Shown: positions 30,141-39,895, numbered from the stretch's first letter. The stretch: DNA of 64,000 bases from an uncultured Flavobacteriaceae bacterium (GCA_947486785.1 CANKUU010000002.1:124001-188000); one strand, 5' to 3'. Made by a program: numbers and translations. Notes: a model not told the origin generated them from the sequence alone.

Positions 30141-32948
30141 ATGAAAACAATTTTAACCACGTTACTTTTAGTAGCAACGGCACAAATTTTTGCCCAAAAT
30201 ACAGGTAGTATTGGCGGTACTCTTACCGACAAAGAATTAAATAATGAGCCTCTTGCTTTTGCAAATATTTTAATTGAAGGCACCACAAAAGGCACCACTT
30301 CAGATTTTGATGGTTTATATGAAATAACCAACCTAGAACCGGGTATTTATACGGTTATATTTAGCTTTTTAGGCTATGAAACTGTTAGCATGCCAAATGT
30401 AAAGGTGGAAGCAGGAAAAATAAGCACTATAAATTTAGCAATGTCTGCAAATGCAGGAGTTGAATTAGATGCCGTAACGGTTACAACAGTAGCACGAAAA
30501 GATTCTGAAACAGCACTTTTATTAGATCAAAAGAAGGCATCGGTAGTAAAAGAAAGTATTGGTTCAATTCAACTAGGTAAAATTGGCGTTTCTGATGTTG
30601 CTACAGCTACAACAAAAATATCAGGTGTTTCAAGTAGTGAAGGATCGGGCGATGTTTTTGTAAGAGGACTGGGTGATCGGTATTTAACTACAACACTTAA
30701 CGGCTTATCCGTTCCATCAGACGACGTAGAAAAGAAAAATATTGATTTAGGCCTATTTCCAACCCGAGTAATACAAAACGTAAGTATTAGCAAAACCTAT
30801 GCTGCACAATCTTCTGCAGATCAGGCTTCTGGCAACATAGATATTAGCTCTAGAGAGTTATCTGGGTCAAGTGAGTTTAGTTTAGGTGTGCAATCTGGCA
30901 TCAATACTAACGTAGCTGCTAGTGGCGTATTTGATAATTTTAAAGCGACAGTAAATAGCAGAAATACTGATTTTGGTTTTTATAGTCAAAGTCTTTCAAC
31001 AGAAGAATTAATATCAAGACAAGGGTGGAACCCCATAAAGCATGAAACGCCTATTGATTATGCGATGAACTTTGTGGCTGGAAAAAAATTCAATAATAAA
31101 ATTTCGTTATTACTCACAGGCTCACACAAATCATCTCATGAATATGGTCAAGGTCTTTTCAGACAATATCGATCTAATTTTATTGATGATACGATTACCG
31201 ATGCAACAAATTTTAAAAGAAAAACGATTACCTCTGCTTTATTGGATATTGCTTTTTTCGTTAACGAAAAAAACAAATTAAAATCGAGTACATTTTTTGT
31301 AAACAAAATTTCTGATCAAGTATATGAAGGTGGGCGAAATGGAGAAGGAACTATTTTTGAAGAAACAGATCCGTCAGAAGGCTTATTTCAGTTTGTTCGG
31401 GATCAAAACACCAAACAAACACGCCTACTGGTAACGCAATTACTAGGAACACATACTCTAAGCGATAACAATAAATTAAGCTGGGCAGCAGGTTACAACC
31501 TTGTTAACGCCGATGAACCTAACAGAATTAGGAATGAAGTAAACTTTGATCCTGATGGATCGCTGGTACAACTTGGTAGAACAGGTGGTTTTCAGCAAAG
31601 AAAATCGAAACAAGAAATAGAAGATGTAGCCATAAATGGTTACGTAAAAGATCTTCTTACCATTTTTGATAACGACGACCAATCTTTTAAGATTGAATTA
31701 GGTTTAAATGTTCGCAACAAAGAGCGAGATTTTAGATCTCAATTTATTGGTGTAGAAGAAAGACTTACTGGTATCATAAGCCCTACAAGTATAGACAATA
31801 TCGGAGGCATTTTTCAGCCCGGTAATTTTTCTAATCGCCTGTTAAAATTGAACGTTTTACAACCAGATGTATACAACGGAACCTTAAACTCTCAGGCGGC
31901 GTTTGCAGATTTTAAATTTAACCTAAACAAGTGGAGCTTTAATGCTGGTCTACGTTATCAAAAAGATGAAATAAAAGTAGGTTTCGACGTCGGCAACTTC
32001 CCTGGTCGTGTTGGCGAAATAATTAAAGATTACAGCAGCCTTTACCCAACGGTTAATATTAAGTATGACCTAAATGAAAAGAATACGCTAAGAATGGCGG
32101 TGAGTCAAACCATAACACTTCCCGAATTTAAAGAAATTGCTCCTTTTGAATATGTTTCGCAAACTGGACAAGTAGTTAGAGGTAATCCAGATCTTGAAGC
32201 TTCAACTAATCTTAATTACGATTTAAAATGGGAATACTACCCATCGAATGGACAGTTAATATCACTGGCTTCTTTTTATAAAAATATTTCAGACCCCATA
32301 AACACCGTACAGGATAGAGGTTCTGCAGGGGTATTCTCTTATTTTAATTCTGGAGAAAAAGCAGAAGTATTTGGTCTTGAAGCCGAAACTAAAATTAACT
32401 TAATAAAACCGATTGAAAACGAAGATGATGGCACCCAATCGGGATACAATTTAAACTTAAACTTAAATGCTACGCGCATGTGGCACAGGCAAGACTTAAA
32501 AGAAGTTTACAACGAACAAGGCGACTTTGTTAGAACCTTTAGATACAAAGGTTTAACAAAAACTGATTTACAAGGTGCTGCCGATTGGATATTTAATAGC
32601 AGTTTAAACTTTTCTACCGTAGGCGAAAATGCAATAAGTGCCTCTTTAACCGCAAACTACGCATCTGATAAGATTCTTGCATTAGGAGCACCAGAAATAC
32701 AAAGTGAAAGCGAAACTTTTTATAACGACGCAATTATAGAAAAAGGATTTGTTGCTTTAGATGCTGTAGTTAGCAAAGAGTTTGGCAAACATTTTAGAGT
32801 ACGACTTATTGGTAGAAATCTTTTAAATCCGACTATAAAAAGAACACAATTAGTAAAGCCAAGTACCACAAATATAGAAACCGAACAAACCGTTAGGTCT
32901 TACACCATAGGCACCAATCTTAGCTTAGGTATTAATTACAAATTTTAA
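30141..32948 (+). CDS. TonB-dependent receptor with carboxypeptidase-like N-terminal domain
   Basis: Signal peptide, GSIGGTLTDKELNNEPLAFANILIEGTTKGTTSDFDGLYEITNLEPG, plug domain and long beta-barrel ending SLGINYKF. Start moved to internal ATG (ORF track 30051). Confidence 0.92.
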   Translation: MKTILTTLLLVATAQIFAQNTGSIGGTLTDKELNNEPLAFANILIEGTTKGTTSDFDGLYEITNLEPGIYTVIFSFLGYETVSMPNVKVEAGKISTINLAMSANAGVELDAVTVTTVARKDSETALLLDQKKASVVKESIGSIQLGKIGVSDVATATTKISGVSSSEGSGDVFVRGLGDRYLTTTLNGLSVPSDDVEKKNIDLGLFPTRVIQNVSISKTYAAQSSADQASGNIDISSRELSGSSEFSLGVQSGINTNVAASGVFDNFKATVNSRNTDFGFYSQSLSTEELISRQGWNPIKHETPIDYAMNFVAGKKFNNKISLLLTGSHKSSHEYGQGLFRQYRSNFIDDTITDATNFKRKTITSALLDIAFFVNEKNKLKSSTFFVNKISDQVYEGGRNGEGTIFEETDPSEGLFQFVRDQNTKQTRLLVTQLLGTHTLSDNNKLSWAAGYNLVNADEPNRIRNEVNFDPDGSLVQLGRTGGFQQRKSKQEIEDVAINGYVKDLLTIFDNDDQSFKIELGLNVRNKERDFRSQFIGVEERLTGIISPTSIDNIGGIFQPGNFSNRLLKLNVLQPDVYNGTLNSQAAFADFKFNLNKWSFNAGLRYQKDEIKVGFDVGNFPGRVGEIIKDYSSLYPTVNIKYDLNEKNTLRMAVSQTITLPEFKEIAPFEYVSQTGQVVRGNPDLEASTNLNYDLKWEYYPSNGQLISLASFYKNISDPINTVQDRGSAGVFSYFNSGEKAEVFGLEAETKINLIKPIENEDDGTQSGYNLNLNLNATRMWHRQDLKEVYNEQGDFVRTFRYKGLTKTDLQGAADWIFNSSLNFSTVGENAISASLTANYASDKILALGAPEIQSESETFYNDAIIEKGFVALDAVVSKEFGKHFRVRLIGRNLLNPTIKRTQLVKPSTTNIETEQTVRSYTIGTNLSLGINYKF

Positions 32949-32994
32949 TAATCTCAAATATAAATTTAATCAGAAACTATTAAAACTATTAACT

Positions 32995-34101
32995 ATGAAA
33001 CTTAAATCAATTAATCTATTTTCAATGTTAGCGTTGGGTTTAACACTATCAATAATTAGCTGTAGTAGTGATGACAATGCTACAGATCCGGGTACCTCAG
33101 GAGCAGCACCCACATGTTCTGACAATATTCAAAATGGCGATGAAACCGGTGTAGATTGCGGCGGAAGTTGTACTGCCTGTTCAGATGATAACTCATCTAC
33201 AACTAATCTTGAAGGCAATATAACTGAAGATCGTACCTTAAATGCCTCAGAAACGTATACCTTAAAAGGCACCTTAAATATAAATTCAGGTGCAACTTTA
33301 ACCATTCCAGCAGGAACAACTATTGTTTCCGAAACTGGTACCGAAAATTATATTGCAGTACAGCAAGGAGGAAAAATAGATATTCAAGGTACAGCAACTG
33401 CACCCGTAGTTATGACCTCTGAAGACGAAACTCCTGGTGATTGGGGCGGATTAGTAATTGCAGGTAAAGCTACAACGACTGAAGGTATTAATGCAACTGC
33501 AGAAGTTGGAGGAATAATTTACGGCGGTACAGATAACGCTGATGACTCTGGTTCTATAAACTACTTAATCATTAACTATGCAGGAGCTCAAATCAACTCT
33601 GAGTCTCAATATAATGGTCTTACACTTTACGCTGTTGGTTCTGAAACAAGTATCGAAAACGTTGCCATTTTAAACGGTACAGATGATGGAGTTGAATTCT
33701 TTGGCGGTACGGTAAGCGCTAGTAACTTCTATTTAGAAAATAATGAAGATGATGCTATCGATTGGACTGAGGGCTGGAACGGTACCTTAACCAATGCGTA
33801 CATATCGCATACTAGAGCAGGTTTCTCTACCGCAGTTGAAGCAGACGGGGTAAATAATAACCCTAGCCTAGTTAACCTAACTGCTGTATCAACCCAAGAA
33901 GGAACAGCTTTACAGTTTAAAGCAGAATCAGGTGCTACTATCACTAATCTTTACTTAAGTGGTTATGAAACTTTAGTTGACATGAAAGATGACGGTCCTT
34001 TAGCAAATATACAAATTGACGGGGCTACCGCTACCGTTGAAGGCCCTTATGATGAAGGAACACAAGTAGACGTTACTATGTTTGATTGGGCTAGAAACTA
34101 G
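32995..34101 (+). CDS. Surface lipoprotein with right-handed beta-helix-like repeats
   Basis: Lipobox (SIISCSSDD), Cys-rich CSDNIQNGDETGVDCGGSCTAC, repeats such as NINSGATLTIPAGTTIV. Confidence 0.7.
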   Translation: MKLKSINLFSMLALGLTLSIISCSSDDNATDPGTSGAAPTCSDNIQNGDETGVDCGGSCTACSDDNSSTTNLEGNITEDRTLNASETYTLKGTLNINSGATLTIPAGTTIVSETGTENYIAVQQGGKIDIQGTATAPVVMTSEDETPGDWGGLVIAGKATTTEGINATAEVGGIIYGGTDNADDSGSINYLIINYAGAQINSESQYNGLTLYAVGSETSIENVAILNGTDDGVEFFGGTVSASNFYLENNEDDAIDWTEGWNGTLTNAYISHTRAGFSTAVEADGVNNNPSLVNLTAVSTQEGTALQFKAESGATITNLYLSGYETLVDMKDDGPLANIQIDGATATVEGPYDEGTQVDVTMFDWARN

Positions 34102-34119
34102 TTCTAATTAAATACCACT

Positions 34120-34155
34120 GAAAGCCCTGATTAAATTCGGGGCTTTCTATTTTTA
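34120..34155 (+). terminator. Rho-independent terminator
   Basis: GAAAGCCC-TGATTAAATTC-GGGGCTTTC then T-rich. Confidence 0.75.
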
Positions 34156-34249
34156 TAAAACAACTTAACCTTTAACTTACTAATAATTGATTTTAACTTA
34201 ACTCTAATTTTACATTTCAGGCTTTACTTTGCACTTTATTATAAAAGTC

Positions 34250-34636
34250 ATGAGAAATTTGATCCTTATTAGTAGTTTTTTGCTTCTTTCAGCAAATTTG
34301 TTTGCACAAAATACAGGGAGCTTAAAAGGTATGGTTACTGATGAATCGATGAACAATGAGCCCTTATTATTGGCAAATGTTCAACTAAAAGGCAAACAAC
34401 TTGTTTCACAGACAAACTTTCATGGCAATTTTGAAATCTCTGATTTAGAAGCAGGTAACTATACAGTAGTAGTTAGCTATTTGGGTTATGAGACTAAAGA
34501 AATACCCGTTACAATTAAGAAAAATACAACTGCAGAAATTAAAGCTATTTTAAACCCTTTAGAGTTTAATTTTGATGCTATTAAAGATGCTATGGAAGAA
34601 GGAGCCAAGGTGAGCTTAACCTCACGCCAAGAATAA
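34250..34636 (+). CDS. Stand-alone carboxypeptidase-regulatory-like domain protein
   Basis: NTGSLKGMVTDESMNNEPLLLANVQLKGKQLVSQTNFHGNFEISDLEAGNYTVVVSYLGYET; no plug or barrel follows. Confidence 0.75.
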   Translation: MRNLILISSFLLLSANLFAQNTGSLKGMVTDESMNNEPLLLANVQLKGKQLVSQTNFHGNFEISDLEAGNYTVVVSYLGYETKEIPVTIKKNTTAEIKAILNPLEFNFDAIKDAMEEGAKVSLTSRQE

Positions 34637-34657
34637 AATAAAAGTAACTTATGATAC

Positions 34658-34695
34658 AAAAAAAAAGCCCAGTCGTTTGATTGGGCTTTTTTTTA
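34658..34695. terminator. Bidirectional terminator-like hairpin
   Basis: AAAAAAAAGCCCAGTCGTTTGATTGGGCTTTTTTTT between convergent genes. Confidence 0.8.
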
Positions 34696-34713
34696 AAATT
34701 ATGGTACTTGTTA

Positions 34714-35073
34714 CTAATCTCTACTGACAATACCCTCTGTATTTTTAGTTTCAGTAACGGCAGCGATTGCATTTTCATTATATTCAACTTCCTTGAGTAC
34801 ATTATTAGCCCAAAATAACCATTTTCCTGTTTTCACTCCGTTTTCATAAGAGCCCACAGTAATCATTTCTCCCTTGGAGTTATAACTAAGCCACTCACCA
34901 TGTAATTGCTTGTCTAAATTAAAAGTTCCCTTTTGGCTAATTTCACCATTCGCATGAAAAAAGGTAGCTTCTATAAGGTTAGTTTCTTTGTTCAATTTCA
35001 TTTCTGGTTTAACCTGAGCTAAACAAGTGGTAGCAAATAATAAAACCGCTATAAAAAAAATAGATTTAGTCAT
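34714..35073 (-). CDS. YwqK/MORN-like repeat exported protein
   Basis: Signal peptide then repeats FHANGEISQKGTFNLDKQLHGEWLSYNSKGEMITVGSYENGVKTGKWLFW. Confidence 0.75.
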   Translation of the reverse strand: MTKSIFFIAVLLFATTCLAQVKPEMKLNKETNLIEATFFHANGEISQKGTFNLDKQLHGEWLSYNSKGEMITVGSYENGVKTGKWLFWANNVLKEVEYNENAIAAVTETKNTEGIVSRD

Positions 35074-35109
35074 AATATTGAAAACTTAAATTATCATTCA
35101 GGTCTAAAA

Positions 35110-35160
35110 TTACATAAACTTCACATAAAAACAACATTTACGTAACATTAAATTTACATT
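35110..35160. promoter_or_regulatory. Five tandem Pho-box-like half-sites at 11-bp spacing
   Basis: TTACATA(35110) TCACATA(35121) CAACATT(35132) TAACATT(35143) TTACATT(35154), each separated by 4 bp. Confidence 0.5.
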
Positions 35161-35537
35161 AAACACATAACAGACTTTTAATCAATACATTACATATAAT
35201 TAGTTTTATTAGTTTTATTTAAAACAACTACATATATCCTGAGAAGGTAAGGCGATCAAAAAAGTTGCATCAGGGTTTAACCAACTCTTTGCGCACTAAT
35301 TTAATGGTAATGGCAGCGGAGCGAAATAAAAAGCCCCTGAAATAAGCACGTTTACGAAAATTTATTTAAAACAAAATATCCTAAGCCTAAAACACCTAAC
35401 TTTTAATTTATATTTGATGAATTCATAGGAAGAGTAATACCCTATATTGTATTCCTAAATAAATACATTGCTTTATTTTTATAAAAGCTTCTTAAACGAA
35501 CGAATAAAGCCTTAGAAAGTTAAAAACTAGTAAGTAC

Positions 35538-36743
35538 ATGAAATTGAGATTTGTTTCGCTTTTAGCACTTTTGTCAATTTACACCATGTCAATTGCCCAA
35601 GAGTCAAACGCACCAGCCTACGGAAAAGGACTTTTTAATTTGATAGGAAAAGACAGTACTTGGAGTATGAAAATTGGCACGAGAATGCAATTTTTAACAA
35701 CAGCTAGCTGGACTAAACAGGAAAACGATGGCCTTAGCGACCCAAAACAAAATTTTTTAATAAGGCGCGCACGACTAAAACTAGATGGCTTTGCGTATGC
35801 TCCTAAACTAAGATATAAAATTGAACTAGGGCTTTCAAACCGTGATATCTCAGGGGGCTCCGAATTTACAAGTAATGCCCCAAGGTATATTTTAGATGCC
35901 GTAATTAAGTGGAATTTCTATAAAGATTTTGATTTATGGATGGGACAGTCAAAACTTCCTGGTAATATTGAGCGGATCATATCTTCAGGTAATTTACAAC
36001 AGGTAGATCGTTCGCTACTAAATAGTAGTTTCAATATAGATCGTGATCTCGGACTACAACTACGTCACCACTTCACCCTCTCGAATAAATTTTTAATTCG
36101 TGAAAAATACGCAATTACCATGGGCGAAGGCAGAAACATAACCACAGGAAACTTAGGTGGTTTTCAGCATACCTTGCGGTTAGAGCTATTACCATTTGGG
36201 GCATTTACAGCAAACGGTGACTATAGCGGTAGTGATTTAAAACGAGAAGAAAAACCAAAATTATTGATAGCTGCAACCTATGATTCGAACCAAAATGCTG
36301 TAAAAACCAGAAGTAACCAAGGTAAGTATATGAGAACCGATACTGGTTTTTACGAGACAAACATTAACACCATTTTCATAGATGCCATGTTTAAATACAA
36401 TGGAATTTCTTTCATGGCAGAGTATGCAAATAGATTGGCAAGCGACCCCATAGCCAAAAATACTGATGGAACACCCACTGGTGATGTAGTGGAAGTAGGT
36501 ACGGGTTTAAATCTACAATCAGGATATTTATTTCAAAATAATTGGGAAATATCAGGCCGTTATACGGCTATTAAACTAGATCCTATTCTTATGACGAAGA
36601 ATCTACAGAAGCAATATACCCTTGGCCTTTCTAAATTTATACACGGCCATAAATTAAAAGTTCAGACCGATCTAAGTTATCTTTCTGTTGATAATACTAC
36701 TAATAGCGTACTATTTAGAATACAAGTAGACATGCACTTTTAA
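35538..36743 (+). CDS. OprO/OprP-like phosphate-selective porin
   Basis: 401 aa; signal peptide, FLIRRARLKLDGFAYAPKLRYKIELGLSN, DLWMGQSKLPGNIERIISSGNLQQVDRS, ends with FRIQVDMHF. Confidence 0.8.
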   Translation: MKLRFVSLLALLSIYTMSIAQESNAPAYGKGLFNLIGKDSTWSMKIGTRMQFLTTASWTKQENDGLSDPKQNFLIRRARLKLDGFAYAPKLRYKIELGLSNRDISGGSEFTSNAPRYILDAVIKWNFYKDFDLWMGQSKLPGNIERIISSGNLQQVDRSLLNSSFNIDRDLGLQLRHHFTLSNKFLIREKYAITMGEGRNITTGNLGGFQHTLRLELLPFGAFTANGDYSGSDLKREEKPKLLIAATYDSNQNAVKTRSNQGKYMRTDTGFYETNINTIFIDAMFKYNGISFMAEYANRLASDPIAKNTDGTPTGDVVEVGTGLNLQSGYLFQNNWEISGRYTAIKLDPILMTKNLQKQYTLGLSKFIHGHKLKVQTDLSYLSVDNTTNSVLFRIQVDMHF

Positions 36744-36752
36744 CCTAAATAG

Positions 36753-36770
36753 TAACATTTAGATAACATT
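36753..36770 (+). promoter_or_regulatory. Pho-box-like direct repeat upstream of phosphate transporter
   Basis: TAACATT-TAGA-TAACATT: perfect 7-bp direct repeat with 4-bp spacer. Confidence 0.55.
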
Positions 36771-36820
36771 ATGATTCAAAAGACTATAGATATTTGTAAA
36801 CTTATTTGACACCAAAAATT

Positions 36821-39124
36821 ATGGATAACATTTACTTTATAATGATTATTGCTCTTGCAGCTTTGGCAATCGCAGATTTGGTTGTTGGCGTTAGTAATGA
36901 TGCTGTAAATTTCTTGAATTCGGCTATAGGCTCAAAAGCTATTTCTTTCAGAACCATTATGATTGTTGCCAGTTTAGGTATTGCCTTTGGGGCAATATTT
37001 TCAAGTGGAATGATGGAGGTTGCTCGAAAAGGCATTTTTAACCCAAGTGAATTTTACTTTGATGAAATAATGTTCATTTTTATGGCGGTAATGATTACCG
37101 ACATACTATTACTTGATTTCTTCAATACCTTAGGAATGCCAACATCTACAACCGTTTCTATTGTTTTTGAACTGTTGGGTGCTGCGGTTGCAATGTCCTT
37201 AATTAAAATTGGAGCTGATGGGGGTAATTTTGGAGAGGTAGTTAACTATATAAATACAACAAAAGCAGGTGAAATTATATATGGTATATTATTATCTGTT
37301 GTGGTCGCTTTTTCTATTGGTGCCATAGTACAATGGATTTCGCGTTTGTTATTATCCTATCATTTTGAGCGAAAAGCTAAATGGGTTGGTGCTCTTTTCG
37401 GTGGTGTAGCCCTTTCAGCTATAACCTACTTTATTCTTATGAAAGGAATAAAAGGAACTGCTTTTGCAAAAGAAAGCTACGACCTTATTGGCGGTAGCAC
37501 GATAAAACATTTTCTTGAAGAAAATTGGGTTTCAATCGCAGGAGTCAACTTTGTAATTTGGTCTATTCTATCCTATATTTTAATGAATTTCGCTAAGGCC
37601 AATATTTATAAAATAATTATTGGTGTAGGCACATTTGCCTTAGCACTTGCCTTTGCTGGAAATGATTTAGTAAATTTTGTTGGTGTACCTATTGCGGCTT
37701 GGCAATCTTATGAAGCTTGGATAGCGTCGGGCACTGCTGCATCAGAATTTAGTATGTCCGTATTAGATGCCAAAGTACCCACGCCAACATTACTACTATT
37801 TATTGCAGGTGTAATTATGGTAGTTACACTTTGGTTTTCAAGCAAGGCAAAGGCAGTCGTAAAAACCTCTTTAGATCTCTCAAGTCAAGAAGAAACTAAC
37901 GAACGCTTTCAACCGAACTTTATTTCCCGTAGTTTGGTACGCACAGCCGTTTCCTTTTCTAATATGATTTGGCAAATTGTGCCAAATTCTGCAAAAGAAA
38001 AAATTGAAAATCAATTTGAAAAACCCGTAATTCAGCTCGCAAAAAATAAAGTTCATGAGCTTCCTGCTTTTGATATGGTAAGGGCAGCAGTTAACTTAAT
38101 GGTTGCAGGTATATTAATTTCAATAGCTACATCTTACAAACTTCCATTATCTACAACTTATGTAACTTTTATGGTTGCCATGGGAACTTCATTAGCAGAT
38201 AGAGCATGGGGTGCAGAAAGCGCCGTATATCGAGTTGCTGGCGTACTTAATGTAATAGGCGGTTGGTTTGGTACCGCCATTGTTGCCTTTATTGCTTCTG
38301 GGTCAATTTTAGCGCTAATCAGTTTTGGTAAAGGCTCTGCCATTGCGGTATTACTTTTCGTTGCGATTTTACTTTTAGCAAGAAACTACATTTCACATAA
38401 TAAGAAATCAAAAGAAATTAAAGCTGAAGATTCATTAACCAAAGCAGAAAGCAGCTCTATACAAGGTGTTATAGAAGAAAGTGCAAATAATATCTCGAAC
38501 ATTATAAAAAGAACGAATAGAATATACACCAATTCTATTAACGGTCTTTCAGTACAAAACCTTGAATTACTAAAAAAGAATAAGAAACAAGGCGCAAAAT
38601 TGTCTAACGAAATAGATGATATACGTGATCATATTTTCTATTTCATTAAAAATTTAGATGAAGCTAGTGTAGGTGCCAGTAACTTCTACATTACCGTTTT
38701 AGGACACTTAACTGACATTACACAATCTTTAGAATACATAGGAAAAGTAAGTCTAAAACACATCAACAATAATCACAAAAAATTAAAATACAATCAAATC
38801 AAAGAACTCAAGCAAATAGATCAAAAATTAGAAGAAATATTTACGACCACTCAAGAAGCTTTTGATAATAGATCTTTTGAAGACATTGGAAGGGTATTAG
38901 CTAAAAAACAAGAATTATTTGATTTAATCTCCGAAAAAATTCAGATTCAAGTTGCACGCACAAGAACGGTAGAATCTAGTCCTAAAAACACTACTTTATA
39001 CTTCTCATTACTTTTAGAAACAAAAGATTTAATGACTACTACCATGACCCTTTTAGAGCTCTATTATAACGAACACGACAGCTCAATTACCCCAGCAACA
39101 ATTGATGAACCAGCTGAAAATTAA
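36821..39124 (+). CDS. PiT family inorganic phosphate transporter with C-terminal PhoU/DUF47-like helical domain
   Basis: VGVSNDAVNFLNSAIGSKA and AGNDLVNFVGVPIAAWQSYEAW signatures; ~230-aa soluble helical tail. Start moved to internal ATG (ORF track 36806). Confidence 0.9.
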   Translation: MDNIYFIMIIALAALAIADLVVGVSNDAVNFLNSAIGSKAISFRTIMIVASLGIAFGAIFSSGMMEVARKGIFNPSEFYFDEIMFIFMAVMITDILLLDFFNTLGMPTSTTVSIVFELLGAAVAMSLIKIGADGGNFGEVVNYINTTKAGEIIYGILLSVVVAFSIGAIVQWISRLLLSYHFERKAKWVGALFGGVALSAITYFILMKGIKGTAFAKESYDLIGGSTIKHFLEENWVSIAGVNFVIWSILSYILMNFAKANIYKIIIGVGTFALALAFAGNDLVNFVGVPIAAWQSYEAWIASGTAASEFSMSVLDAKVPTPTLLLFIAGVIMVVTLWFSSKAKAVVKTSLDLSSQEETNERFQPNFISRSLVRTAVSFSNMIWQIVPNSAKEKIENQFEKPVIQLAKNKVHELPAFDMVRAAVNLMVAGILISIATSYKLPLSTTYVTFMVAMGTSLADRAWGAESAVYRVAGVLNVIGGWFGTAIVAFIASGSILALISFGKGSAIAVLLFVAILLLARNYISHNKKSKEIKAEDSLTKAESSSIQGVIEESANNISNIIKRTNRIYTNSINGLSVQNLELLKKNKKQGAKLSNEIDDIRDHIFYFIKNLDEASVGASNFYITVLGHLTDITQSLEYIGKVSLKHINNNHKKLKYNQIKELKQIDQKLEEIFTTTQEAFDNRSFEDIGRVLAKKQELFDLISEKIQIQVARTRTVESSPKNTTLYFSLLLETKDLMTTTMTLLELYYNEHDSSITPATIDEPAEN

Positions 39125-39178
39125 CGGTTATTTTAGTTTCATAAAATATAATTATATTGTGTTTTTAAAAATATGGTA

Positions 39179-39895
39179 ATGAAGTACATTAGTTTTATAA
39201 TTTTGGTTTTTTTTAGTTTATTTTCTTTTGCACAAGAATTAACCGGAGCTCAGCTTCTTGATAAAGCCATTAAATACCACGACCCTAACGGCAACTGGTC
39301 TACTTTTGAAGGTAATTTAAGCGTTACCATGAAAACACCCGATAAGAATGAAAGAGTTAGTGAAATTACCATAAATCTAATAAAAGAATATTTTCAGGTC
39401 ACTTCTAAAAAAAACGGATCGGTTGTAAAGCAAACCTTAGATAAAGACAACTGTCATTTAACATTAAATGGCAAAAGCACTATTTCAGAAGAGGAGCAAA
39501 AAAAACACGGTCTAAGTTGCGAACGTGCCAAAATGTTTAAAAACTATTATACCTACCTCTATGGTCTGCCCATGAAATTGAAGGACAAAGGAACTCTTGT
39601 CGACCCGAAAACAAGGTTAAAAAAATTTAAAGGCAAAGAATATCTTGTTTTAAAAGTAAACTATAAACAAGATGTGGGTAAAGATACTTGGTACTTTTAC
39701 TTCGACCCCAAAACCTATGCCATGAAGGTATATCAATTTTTTCATGACGAAACTATAAATGATGGAGAATATATTCTTCTTTCTGATGAGCTAGAATATA
39801 ACCAAATTAAACTGCCACAAAACAGAGCATGGTACTACAATAAAAACGACCAACACTTAGGTACAGACATTTTAACAAAAGCTTCACCCCTTTAA
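39179..39895 (+). CDS. DUF6503-like exported protein
   Basis: Signal peptide, LTGAQLLDKAIKYHDPNGNWSTFEGNLSVTM. Confidence 0.65.
   Translation: MKYISFIILVFFSLFSFAQELTGAQLLDKAIKYHDPNGNWSTFEGNLSVTMKTPDKNERVSEITINLIKEYFQVTSKKNGSVVKQTLDKDNCHLTLNGKSTISEEEQKKHGLSCERAKMFKNYYTYLYGLPMKLKDKGTLVDPKTRLKKFKGKEYLVLKVNYKQDVGKDTWYFYFDPKTYAMKVYQFFHDETINDGEYILLSDELEYNQIKLPQNRAWYYNKNDQHLGTDILTKASPL

Noticed and set aside
34165-34215. Additional Pho-box-like site before the small carboxypeptidase-like gene
   Set aside because: TAAC-like words occur at roughly 11-bp spacing (TTAACTTAACTCTAATTTTACATT) but with irregular offsets; too degenerate in AT-rich DNA to claim.
34714-35073. Reading the YwqK-like gene as part of a toxin-antitoxin system
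   Set aside because: The 'YwqK antitoxin' label is attached to many MORN-like repeat proteins; this one has a signal peptide and no toxin partner next to it.
35170-35530. Possible mobile-element remnant in the gap before the porin gene
   Set aside because: Contains a patch of higher-GC sequence (GGCAGCGGAGCG, AAAAAGCCCCTGA) but no ORF, inverted ends or target duplication could be identified.
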